From: Brachybacterium saurashtrense
Lineage (GTDB): Bacteria; Actinomycetota; Actinomycetes; Actinomycetales; Dermabacteraceae
Direction: 5' to 3'
Length of the DNA stretch: 64,000 nt
Assembly: GCF_003355475.1 (NCBI RefSeq)
Contig: NZ_CP031356.1
Span: forward strand, 3,472,001-3,536,000
The notes beneath the pieces are model-generated. The model had not been told where the DNA came from and did not search any database. It saw only the letters and a list, made by a program, of their open reading frames with translations. Within the stretch, counting starts at the first letter, position 1; the number at the start of each line of letters is the position of its first letter. The translations under genes were made by a program, and so were the position numbers. Of this stretch, positions 1-8,318 are shown piece after piece.

Positions 1-669
1 GTGGCCCATCACGTGGCGCACCTCGGCGTCGTCCATCATCCCGCTGCCCACCGGCTTCCACATCCGCGACATCACCAGGCGCACCACCTTCTGCGCGGTC
101 TCCGAGGCGGTGAGCCGCTCCCGGGCCTGGGTGGTGTAGAAGGCGACGTGGCGGGTCTCCTGCTGGGCGATCCGCTTCAGCAGCGGGGACAGCGCCGGAT
201 GATCGGTCATCGCGGAGAGCCGACGATAGGCCGCCACGGCGGAGAGCTCGTTCGCGGCGCCCCACACCATGTGCACGGCCACGAAGTCCGTGCCGGCGAG
301 GTTGCTGAGCACCGACTGCTTCAGCGGGCCCAGCGCCCCCATCCAGCCCAGCTTCTCGCGCTTGGCCTTCACCTCGTCGTAGTCCACCACGATGCCGTGG
401 CGGGCCAGCACCTGGGCGAGCGCCTCCCCGTGCCAGAACTCCTCCCGGTTCCACAGGGTCATGAAGCCGCCGGCGTCCTCCTCGCGGTGCGAGGGGGTGA
501 CCAGCAGGTCCCGCAGGAAGCAGGAGGTGTGGTACTCCACGTCGCACATGTAGCGCAGCGAGCGGAGGGTGGGGGCGTCCAGCGGCTGGGTCTCGAAGGT
601 ATCGAAGTCGAGATCCTCGTACTTCACGGGCACCGAGGACTCGGCGAACTGGTCGAGGTCGAAGGCCAT
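1..669 (-). CDS. Ferritin-like di-iron protein (C-terminus beyond window)
   Basis: The reverse-strand frame opens with ATG at 669 and is still open at base 1, so the C-terminus is missing. The 223 visible residues are helical. Two acidic-His pairs are visible: an N-terminal helix with REEFWHGEAL (about residues 76-85) and a later helix with QQETRHVAFY (about 164-173). E..H pairs on antiparallel helices are the metal-ligand pattern of the ferritin-like/acyl-ACP-desaturase-like superfamily. It lies 1 bp after the stop of the next gene upstream, so the two are probably one transcript. Substrate is unknown; a DesA-type acyl desaturase, a DUF455-like protein or another di-iron oxygenase are all possible. 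Confidence 0.7.
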   Translation of the reverse strand, partial: MAFDLDQFAESSVPVKYEDLDFDTFETQPLDAPTLRSLRYMCDVEYHTSCFLRDLLVTPSHREEDAGGFMTLWNREEFWHGEALAQVLARHGIVVDYDEVKAKREKLGWMGALGPLKQSVLSNLAGTDFVAVHMVWGAANELSAVAAYRRLSAMTDHPALSPLLKRIAQQETRHVAFYTTQARERLTASETAQKVVRLVMSRMWKPVGSGMMDDAEVRHVMGH

Positions 670-670
670 A

Positions 671-1600
671 TCACTCTTCCGTGCGGGGCAGGGAGCGGAG
701 GTGGGGGTCCGAGGTCACGGGGCCCGGCAGCAGCCGGGTGATCTCGTACCGGGCGCGGAGCAGCGCGGCGCGGTGGCGGGGCTCCGCGGCGAGGACCGCG
801 AGGGCGGGGCGCAGGTCCGGATCGGGGAGGTGGCCGCCCTCGAGCGGGGAGCCGGCCGCGAGCACCGCCCGGGCGGTGACCGCCTCGCGCCGCGACCGGG
901 TCACGCGGGCGATCGCCTCGGCGGTGAAGAACTCCACCGCCGCTTCGTGCCGGCCGGCGACCTCGCGGGCCACCCGGCCCGCCTCGCCGTCCAGCCGTTC
1001 GCCGAGCGCGGTGAGCGCGGTGTGCAGGGACGCCTCCTGGATCGCCATCCGCGCCATGTGCCCGGCGGCCACGGCCTCCCCGGCCAGGCCGGTCCACAGC
1101 GGGGAGAGCAGCGGCTGGACCCGGTCCACGTGGAGCCGGCGCAGGGTGTGCACGGGGCCGGGGCGGTGCACGGGCTGGGGCCGCTGGACGGGATGGTCGC
1201 CGGTGAGCACGTCGCGCAGGGCGCGGGACTGCCAGAAGCGGTCCACCAGCCAGGTGGCGAGGAACGCTGTGATGCGGGCCTCGTTGCCGGTGGCGGTGGC
1301 GAGCATCGTGCGGGACTCGGCCAGGGCGGAGGCCTCGAGGCGCTGCAGCATCCCGAGCGCGAGGCGCAGCGGGGCGGCGGGCGAGCCCGCCTCCGCGAGC
1401 GCCCCGGTGTCCACGGGCAGCCGGCCCGTGCCCCGCCGCACGTACGCGGCGACGTCCACCTCCGTGCGCAGCACCGGCGCGACGGTGCCGTCGAAGTGCA
1501 GGTGGCCTGCGTAGGGGCCGGTGGTGGGCATCGCGGCGTGCGGATCCGCGGTGGGCGGCGCAGGGGCGGCGGGGGCGGCCGTCTCGAGCTCGACGCTCAC
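671..1600 (-). CDS. Conserved hypothetical helical protein, operon partner of the ferritin-like gene
   Basis: 309 residues from a GTG start at 1600, preceded by an AGGTGA ribosome binding site. The N-terminal 25 residues are Ala/Pro-rich and probably disordered; the rest is Arg/Ala/Leu-rich and predicted helical. I recognise no family motif, signal peptide or membrane segment. Its stop codon is separated by one base from the ATG of the ferritin-like gene, so translation is probably coupled. A TACAAT -10-like element on the same strand (1665-1670) lies about 65 bp upstream. Function is not inferable beyond a likely functional link with the di-iron protein. Confidence 0.6.
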   Translation of the reverse strand: MSVELETAAPAAPAPPTADPHAAMPTTGPYAGHLHFDGTVAPVLRTEVDVAAYVRRGTGRLPVDTGALAEAGSPAAPLRLALGMLQRLEASALAESRTMLATATGNEARITAFLATWLVDRFWQSRALRDVLTGDHPVQRPQPVHRPGPVHTLRRLHVDRVQPLLSPLWTGLAGEAVAAGHMARMAIQEASLHTALTALGERLDGEAGRVAREVAGRHEAAVEFFTAEAIARVTRSRREAVTARAVLAAGSPLEGGHLPDPDLRPALAVLAAEPRHRAALLRARYEITRLLPGPVTSDPHLRSLPRTEE

Positions 1601-1664
1601 CGGTCACCTCACTTCCAGGACGGGGCCGGGATGCCCGCGCGGGGATCGCGCGAGGGCCTCGGTC

Positions 1665-1670
1665 ATTGTA
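1665..1670 (-). promoter_or_regulatory. -10-like TACAAT for the 1600 to 1 operon
   Basis: TACAAT read on the minus strand, five of six matches to TATAAT, about 65 bp upstream of the GTG at 1600. No good -35 was seen at 17 bp. It lies back-to-back with the plus-strand -10 at 1718. Confidence 0.35.
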
Positions 1671-1717
1671 CGGAGATCTGTGGACCATGGGCTGTGGGCA
1701 GGGCCACGCGCCCTTGG

Positions 1718-1723
1718 TAGGTT
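1718..1723 (+). promoter_or_regulatory. Leaderless -10 box (TAGGTT)
   Basis: TAGGTT followed by exactly 6 bases and then the GTG at 1730. The spacing puts the transcription start at the start codon and favours GTG 1730 over the ATG at 1733. Confidence 0.5.
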
Positions 1724-1729
1724 TCGTCT

Positions 1730-3577
1730 GTGATGACCCTCGCCGCCGCCTCGCTCCCGGTCCCGGGCGGTGACGGGACCGAGGGGTCGGTGCCGTCCCT
1801 CGACCGGCTGCGGGCGGCGCTGCGGCCCGCCCAGCTCCCTCTGCCGCGCCCCCGGGACGTGCACGAGGCCGCGCTGCGGGCCGGCGACCTGCTGCATGCG
1901 GAGCGCGAGCGCGAGGCGCGCGTGCTGGTGGAGCGCTTCCGGCAGGAGCAGGCACCGCCCGAGGACCGCCTGGAGCTGCTCGCGGTGGGCCTGCGGTGCG
2001 CGGCGCTCGCCGGGCGCACCGAGGAGATCGAGCGGGACGCGGCGGCGCTGGTGACCCTGCTGCGCCGCAGCGGGCACCCCCAGCAGGCCGCCGCCGTCGC
2101 GACCGTGCTGCTCGAGCGGGGACCCTTCGAGCAGCCCGGCACGGGGCGGGACCGGGCGGCGCAAGCCCCGCAGCCCTCCTCGCGCGGTCGCCGACGAGGC
2201 AGCGCCCGCCAGGTCTCCCCGGAGATGCTCGTGGTGGTGCGCGCGCAGATGCGCTCCGCCCTGCCGGGCCCGCGCGGGGAGATCGTCGACCCCCGCCGGG
2301 ACGCTGCCCGGCTGCGGGCCGCGCTGTCCGCGCTGCCCGCGGTGCGTGACCAGATGCTGCGCGATCCCGAGGCGGAGCTGCGCCTGCGCCTCGCGCAGGC
2401 CCTCGAGGGCGCCGGGGACGAGGCCGGCGCGACCACCGCCGCCCTCGACGTGCTCGATCTGCTCGAGGACCGCGGCGCGGGCGAGGGCCCTGACGCCCAC
2501 GCGGCCGGCGCCCACGGGGACGGGGCGCAGGATCCGGGCCCGCACGGCGCCGTCCCGGCGCCCGGCACCGCCGAGGGGCCGGCCCGCCTGGCCACCGCCG
2601 CCCACGCGGTGCTCGCCCGCACCCTGTGCACGCAGCGGCCGCTGCCGGCGGTGCACCACGCCCTCGAGGCGCTGGAGGCGATGCCGCTGATCGAGGACCC
2701 GCCGCTGCGGGTCGGGCTGATCACCACCCTGCTGCGGGGGCTGATGGCCGCGGGCGCCACCGCCCAGGCGGGCTTCACCGCGGGCCGGCTCGCCTCCCTG
2801 CAGCGCACCCTGGGCCGGGATGCGCTGAGGATCGCGCCGCTGCTGGCCGTCGCCGCCCAGCGGGTGGATGCCCAGCGGTACGACGCCGCCTGGGTGGTGC
2901 TCGAACAGGCCCGCCGGATCGCCCGTGGCCAGCGCGATCACCGCGCCCAGCTGGAGGCGGCCCGGCTCGGGGCGAGCCTGCACGAGCGCACCGGGGACGC
3001 CGCCGCCTCGCTGCGCGAGCTGCAGGTGCTCGCCCATCACGCCCGCTGGCTCGCCGACGACCTCGAGACCACCGCCGCCGCGCAGGCGGAGCTGATCCGC
3101 ACCGAGCTCGAGGCGCAGGCGCTGGTGATGCGTCGGGCGCTGGACCTCGGCCGCACCGGCGTGGTGTCCGAGGCGGTGCGGGAGATCGAGCGGCGCACCC
3201 GCCCGGGGGCGAGCCGGTCCGGGCTCCCGCCGGAGCTGCTGTGGGACCACCGGGTGGACGCCCGGGTGGGGCTGTTCATCGCCGTGGGCACCGCCCTCGC
3301 CCGCGGGGAGGAGGGCGCCGACGAGCAGGCCTACGACCTGCACCGCCGGGAGGCGCTGGAGGCGATCGGGACGATGCCGCCCGGCCACGAGCAGCGGGCG
3401 CGGTACTGGGCCGCCTACCTCGAGGACCGCCACGCCCACTTGCTCGCCGAACAGGGACGGCGCGGCGCCGCCCGCCGCGCCGCGAAGCGGGCCGGCGAGA
3501 ACTGGACCCACCTGGGGCACGAGGAGGACGCGGCCCGCATGGAGGCCCTGCGGGCCTCCCTCGCCGCGCCCCGCTGA
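1730..3577 (+). CDS. Large helical repeat (TPR-like) hypothetical protein
   Basis: 615 residues, cytoplasmic, with no signal peptide or membrane segment. The sequence is Arg/Ala/Leu/Glu-rich with repeated helix pairs (for example the blocks near residues 55-125, 290-400 and 440-600) that resemble degenerate tetratricopeptide arrays; two Pro/Gly-rich insertions interrupt them (about 140-165 and 245-290). No catalytic motif is visible. The start is set by a -10 box six bases upstream. It converges with the decarboxylase gene, with 11 bp between the stops. A scaffold role would fit the fold, but no partner can be named. Confidence 0.65.
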   Translation: MMTLAAASLPVPGGDGTEGSVPSLDRLRAALRPAQLPLPRPRDVHEAALRAGDLLHAEREREARVLVERFRQEQAPPEDRLELLAVGLRCAALAGRTEEIERDAAALVTLLRRSGHPQQAAAVATVLLERGPFEQPGTGRDRAAQAPQPSSRGRRRGSARQVSPEMLVVVRAQMRSALPGPRGEIVDPRRDAARLRAALSALPAVRDQMLRDPEAELRLRLAQALEGAGDEAGATTAALDVLDLLEDRGAGEGPDAHAAGAHGDGAQDPGPHGAVPAPGTAEGPARLATAAHAVLARTLCTQRPLPAVHHALEALEAMPLIEDPPLRVGLITTLLRGLMAAGATAQAGFTAGRLASLQRTLGRDALRIAPLLAVAAQRVDAQRYDAAWVVLEQARRIARGQRDHRAQLEAARLGASLHERTGDAAASLRELQVLAHHARWLADDLETTAAAQAELIRTELEAQALVMRRALDLGRTGVVSEAVREIERRTRPGASRSGLPPELLWDHRVDARVGLFIAVGTALARGEEGADEQAYDLHRREALEAIGTMPPGHEQRARYWAAYLEDRHAHLLAEQGRRGAARRAAKRAGENWTHLGHEEDAARMEALRASLAAPR

Positions 3578-3588
3578 GCCGCGCCCGC

Positions 3589-5058
3589 TCAGCTGCCGTC
3601 GTCGGCGGTGGTCGTCGAGCGCAGCACCTCGATCACCGTCCCCGGCGAGGTCGCGGGGTTCACGAAGGCGAGGCGCAGCGCGATCTCGCCGGCGAAGGCG
3701 GTGGGCAGGCACAGGAGCGTGCCCTCCTGTGCCAGGCGCTGCGACCAGCGACGGTAGGCGGCCGGGCTCCATCCCGGGCGGCGGAACACCACGACCGACA
3801 GTTCCGGCTGCAGCAGCAGCTCGAGGTGCTCCGTCTCCTCGATCGCGCGGGCCACGGTGCGGGCGGAGGCGAGGCACCGCTCGATCGCGGCGGTGTACGC
3901 CGCGGTGCCGTGGGTGGCCAGCGAGTACCACAGGGGCAGCCCGCGGGTGCGGCGGGAGAGGTGCGCGGCCAGGTCGGTGGGGTTGGACTCGCCGCGGTCG
4001 ATGGAATCGAGGTAGGCGGCGTGCTGGGAGTGGGTCGCCGCCGCGGGCCGCGGGTCCCGGTACAGCAGCGCACAGCAGTCGTAGGGCGCGAACAGCCACT
4101 TGTGCGGGTCCACGATGAACGAATCCGCCTCCTCGATGCCGGCGAAGCGCTCCCGGGCGGTGGGAGCGGCCAGCGCGGCCCCGCCGTAGGCGCCGTCCAC
4201 GTGCACCCAGGCGCCGTGGCGGTGCGCGACCTCCACCACCGAGCCGATCTCGTCGACGATCCCCGCGTTGGTGGTCCCGCCCGAGGCCACCACCGCGCAG
4301 ATCCGCGGATCCGCGGCGAGCACGGGCGCGAGCGCCGCGCCGGTGAGGTGGCCGTGGTCGTCCACCGGCACCGTCACCACGTCCATGTCCAGCAGCCTCG
4401 CGGCGGAGGCGATCGAGGAGTGGGCGGTCGAGGCGCAGGCCAGCGCCCATCCGCCCTCGGGACGGTGGCCCCGGGTGCGCAGCGCGTGGTCGCGGGCGGT
4501 GGCCAGGGCGGAGAGGTTCCCGTGGGTGCCGCCGGCGACGAACACCCCGGCGGCGTCCTCGGGCCATCCCAGCAGATCCGCGAGCCAGCGCAGCACCTGG
4601 TTCTCGGCGAAGATCGCCCCGGCCCCGCACTCCCACACCCCGCCGAACACGTTCGCGGCGGAGACCACGGTGTCGAAGGCGACCGCGGCGCGGGTGGGGG
4701 CCGCCGGGATGTGCGCGAGGTTCATCGGGTCCTCGACGGAGCGGGTGGCCGGCAGCAGCACGTCCTCGAACAGTTCCAGCGCCCGGGCCGCGCCGATGCC
4801 GTCCTCGGTGATCGTCTCGCCCACGTCCGCCCGCAGCGCCGCGGCGGAGCGGGCGGTGGTCTTGGGATCGGTGGCCACCGTGGCGCGGGAGGCGGCCCAC
4901 TGCAGGGCGAGGCTCACCGCCTCGCGCTCGTCGCCCCAGATCTCGGAATGGTCGCGGTGGCGCTGCAGGGCGTCGGTGGCGTCGGCGAAGGCGGTGCGCT
5001 CCCGGGCGGCGGCGGGCGGTGCGGCGGAGGGGGACGTCTGCTCTGTCACGTCCTGCAT
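3589..5058 (-). CDS. PLP-dependent group II decarboxylase (aromatic amino acid or glutamate decarboxylase type)
   Basis: 489 residues from the ATG at 5058. The fold-type I PLP signature is clear: DPHKW, whose Lys forms the Schiff base, follows HVDGAYGG, which holds the Asp that contacts the pyridine ring. THGN and GGTTNAG segments also match the family. The length suits the group II decarboxylases (DDC, HDC and GAD-like, Pfam Pyridoxal_deC). It would convert an amino acid or related substrate to an amine plus CO2 in the cytosol; the substrate cannot be read from sequence, and an L-2,4-diaminobutyrate or tyrosine decarboxylase are both possible. It is a single-gene unit facing the helical-repeat gene. 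Confidence 0.85.
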   Translation of the reverse strand: MQDVTEQTSPSAAPPAAARERTAFADATDALQRHRDHSEIWGDEREAVSLALQWAASRATVATDPKTTARSAAALRADVGETITEDGIGAARALELFEDVLLPATRSVEDPMNLAHIPAAPTRAAVAFDTVVSAANVFGGVWECGAGAIFAENQVLRWLADLLGWPEDAAGVFVAGGTHGNLSALATARDHALRTRGHRPEGGWALACASTAHSSIASAARLLDMDVVTVPVDDHGHLTGAALAPVLAADPRICAVVASGGTTNAGIVDEIGSVVEVAHRHGAWVHVDGAYGGAALAAPTARERFAGIEEADSFIVDPHKWLFAPYDCCALLYRDPRPAAATHSQHAAYLDSIDRGESNPTDLAAHLSRRTRGLPLWYSLATHGTAAYTAAIERCLASARTVARAIEETEHLELLLQPELSVVVFRRPGWSPAAYRRWSQRLAQEGTLLCLPTAFAGEIALRLAFVNPATSPGTVIEVLRSTTTADDGS

Positions 5059-5104
5059 GGTCGCACGGCCCCGGCGGGAGCCGGGCGGGAATGCTGGCAG
5101 GCGC

Positions 5105-5180
5105 GGGGCCCGGCATGGAGGGGCCGACGGTCCGGGGCGGAGGGGGCCCGGCATGGAGGGGTCGACGGTCTGTGGCGGGA
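5105..5180. repeat. Two tandem imperfect 38-bp repeats
   Basis: Units 5105-5142 and 5143-5180 start with the same GGGGCCCGGCATGGAGGGG and differ at only a few positions. They lie between the divergent decarboxylase and GNAT genes and encode nothing obvious. Confidence 0.75.
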
Positions 5181-5218
5181 CGAGGCGGCGGCCGGGCGGC
5201 GAGGCGGCGGCCGGGCGG
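5181..5218. repeat. Two perfect 19-bp direct repeats
   Basis: CGAGGCGGCGGCCGGGCGG occurs at 5181-5199 and again, without a gap, at 5200-5218. It directly follows the 38-bp repeat pair, so the whole gap looks like slipped-strand duplication. Confidence 0.8.
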
Positions 5219-5234
5219 AGCGGGGGCGAGGCCC

Positions 5235-5263
5235 CTGACATCGCCGCGACCCTGCCGTACGGT
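5235..5263 (+). promoter_or_regulatory. Sigma-A-type promoter for the GNAT gene
   Basis: CTGACA (5235-5240), 17-bp spacer, TACGGT (5258-5263). It gives a short leader of about 25 bases containing a GAAGGGGG ribosome binding site before the ATG at 5293. Confidence 0.55.
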
Positions 5264-5292
5264 GGAACCGACAGCCGGAAGGGGGCTCGCCC

Positions 5293-5631
5293 ATGTCCAC
5301 CGGAGCAGACGGCCTCCCCGAGGAGCACACCCACGGCCCCGAGGAGCGGATCGCCGTGCGCGACAACCCCGCGGCCGAGCGCTACGAGGCGGTGCGCGGC
5401 GGGGACGTGGTGGGCATTCTCCTCTACACCCGCACCCGGCGCCGCGTGGAGCTGGTGCACACCGTCACCGACCCGGCCCATCGCGGCGAGGGCGTGGCCT
5501 CCGTTCTGGTGCGCACCGTCCTCGCCGAGGCCCGGGCGGCGGCGCTCCCGGTGCTGGTGATCTGCCCCTTCGTGGAGAGCTGGCTGCAGCGGCACCCCGA
5601 GCAGGCCGGCGGGGTGCTCCGCGAGGACTGA
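5293..5631 (+). CDS. Small GNAT-fold N-acetyltransferase (YjdJ/Acetyltransf_CG type)
   Basis: 112 residues, the usual size of the minimal GNAT proteins related to human GTLF3B/NATD1 and bacterial YjdJ. Core features are visible: the beta-strand pair around RYEAVRGGDVVGILLY, then HTVTDPAHRGEGVASVLV, where the RGEG loop contacts the acetyl-CoA pyrophosphate, and a closing helix with CPFVESWLQRHPE, typical of this subfamily. It would transfer an acetyl group from acetyl-CoA to an unknown small amine. It has its own promoter and precedes the DinB-fold gene by 38 bp. Confidence 0.8.
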   Translation: MSTGADGLPEEHTHGPEERIAVRDNPAAERYEAVRGGDVVGILLYTRTRRRVELVHTVTDPAHRGEGVASVLVRTVLAEARAAALPVLVICPFVESWLQRHPEQAGGVLRED

Positions 5632-5657
5632 ACGGTGCCGGGCCCGGGCCGGGGGAG

Positions 5658-5663
5658 TAGCGT
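5658..5663 (+). promoter_or_regulatory. Leaderless -10 box (TAGCGT)
   Basis: TAGCGT, six bases, then the ATG at 5670. No ribosome binding site is needed or seen. Confidence 0.5.
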
Positions 5664-5669
5664 CGGGGC

Positions 5670-6179
5670 ATGGACGCCCTCGACATCCTCCGCGACCTCG
5701 CCTCCCGCCCCCGCCACGCCGCCGAGGCGCTGCGCGGCCGCATCGACGCCCACGTGCTCGCCGCCCATCCGGGGGAGCACCCCAACTCCGTGGCCTGGCT
5801 GCTGTGGCACACCGGGCGCGAGATCGACGTGCAGCTCGCCGCGCTCACCGGCGCGGAGGAGGTGTGGCGGGCGAGGCGTGTCGGCGAACGGCTCGGCCTG
5901 GGCGAGGAGGGCGCCGCCGTGGGCTACGGCCACAGCCCCGACGAGGCCCGGGCGATCGCCGTCGCGGACGGCGAGGCGCTGGTGGACTACGTAGCCGCGA
6001 CCCTCGACGCCGTGGACTCCCACCTCGACACCCTCACCGCGTGGGACCTCGCCGCGGTGGTGGACGAGGAGTGGGATCCGCCCGTCACCCAGGGCGCCCG
6101 GCTGGTGAGCATCCTGGACGACGCGATCCAGCACCTCGCCCAGGCCGCCTACGTGCTGGGGATGCCGCGCCGCGGCTGA
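5670..6179 (+). CDS. DinB-fold protein (DUF664 / mycothiol-type transferase superfamily)
   Basis: 169 residues forming a predicted four-helix bundle. The metal-ligand histidines expected for the DinB/YfiT-like fold are present: the first in SVAWLLWHTGRE (about residue 50) and another in DDAIQHLAQAAYVLG near the C-terminus (about 157). In actinobacteria many such proteins are mycothiol-dependent transferases or isomerases, but no specific reaction can be assigned. The gene has its own leaderless -10 box. It converges with doxX, with 31 bp between the stops. Confidence 0.75.
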   Translation: MDALDILRDLASRPRHAAEALRGRIDAHVLAAHPGEHPNSVAWLLWHTGREIDVQLAALTGAEEVWRARRVGERLGLGEEGAAVGYGHSPDEARAIAVADGEALVDYVAATLDAVDSHLDTLTAWDLAAVVDEEWDPPVTQGARLVSILDDAIQHLAQAAYVLGMPRRG

Positions 6180-6210
6180 ACCGGCGAACCGGCAGGGCGG
6201 GCCGGGCGCC

Positions 6211-6678
6211 TCAGACGGAGGCGGTGGCGGCGGAGGCCGACCGGCTGCGCGCGCCGCGGGAGCCGCCACGGCGCAGTCCGTCCAGCGAGAAGCGCCCGGC
6301 GCCGACGGCGGCCAGAGCGAGCGCACCCGCGCCGAGGGCGCCGACCAGCTCCCAGCCGCCGTTCTCGATGAACACTCCCTGGCCGACGTGCACCAGGAGC
6401 GCCGCCGCGAGCATGTCCAGCGCCAGCACGAGGCCGACGATCCCGGTGAAGGCCCCGGCGATCAGGGCGATGCCGCCCACGAGCTCGACGATCGCGACCA
6501 CAGGTGCGACGAGCTCCGGCGCCGGGACCCCCATGCCGCGGAAGGAGTCGGTGACGCCGGCCAGGCCGAAGGTGACGAGCTTCTGGTAGCCGTGCGCGGC
6601 GAAGATCGCGCCCAGCGCGAGGCGGGCGATCAGCAGGCCGAGAGCGGTGGTGGTGCCGGTGCGGGACGAGGGGGACAT
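6211..6678 (-). CDS. DoxX-family membrane protein
   Basis: 155 residues with four hydrophobic segments (about 14-32, 57-78, 82-101 and 110-127) and the family opening of RLALGAIFAAHGYQKL. DoxX/SURF4-type proteins are small quinone-linked or redox-associated inner-membrane proteins; in mycobacteria a DoxX acts with superoxide dismutase and a thiol oxidoreductase. The C-terminal 30 residues are basic and probably cytoplasmic. The ATG at 6678 follows a GGAAGGAT ribosome binding site, and a TAGTCT -10-like element lies about 35 bp upstream on the same strand (6712-6717). Confidence 0.85.
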   Translation of the reverse strand: MSPSSRTGTTTALGLLIARLALGAIFAAHGYQKLVTFGLAGVTDSFRGMGVPAPELVAPVVAIVELVGGIALIAGAFTGIVGLVLALDMLAAALLVHVGQGVFIENGGWELVGALGAGALALAAVGAGRFSLDGLRRGGSRGARSRSASAATASV

Positions 6679-6890
6679 GTGGATCCTTCCGTCGGGGGTC
6701 TGGAGCCGCCGAGACTAGATGAAAGATCAACAAGATGGCGAGGGGTGGGCGGCGGACGAGGGATGTGCCTCATCGCGGAGCGGCCCGACCGCCCTGCCCT
6801 GCACGCGTGGCTCGTCGGCCCGACCGCCCCTCCCCAGTGGTGCCCGCTCCACCGGGCCGCCCTCGCGGCGCATCGGCGCGCGGGAGTTCC

Positions 6891-6896
6891 TACACT
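6891..6896 (+). promoter_or_regulatory. Leaderless -10 box of dnaB (TACACT)
   Basis: TACACT, six bases, then the GTG at 6903. It supports this start for DnaB rather than the upstream in-frame ATG at 6735. Confidence 0.5.
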
Positions 6897-6902
6897 GGCC
6901 CG

Positions 6903-8279
<1,377 letters not shown>

Positions 8280-8318
8280 GGCCGCCCCGTCGGCTGCCGT
8301 GTCCCGCCCCCGCTCACC

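Noticed and set aside
1604..5116. 1170-residue minus-strand frame
   Set aside because: It runs through the plus-strand repeat gene and decarboxylase in other frames; composition is Arg/Gly/Pro shadow coding with no motifs.
6735..6902. Extended DnaB N-terminus from the ATG at 6735
   Set aside because: The extra 56 residues have no DnaB similarity, and the -10 box six bases before the GTG at 6903 fits a leaderless start.
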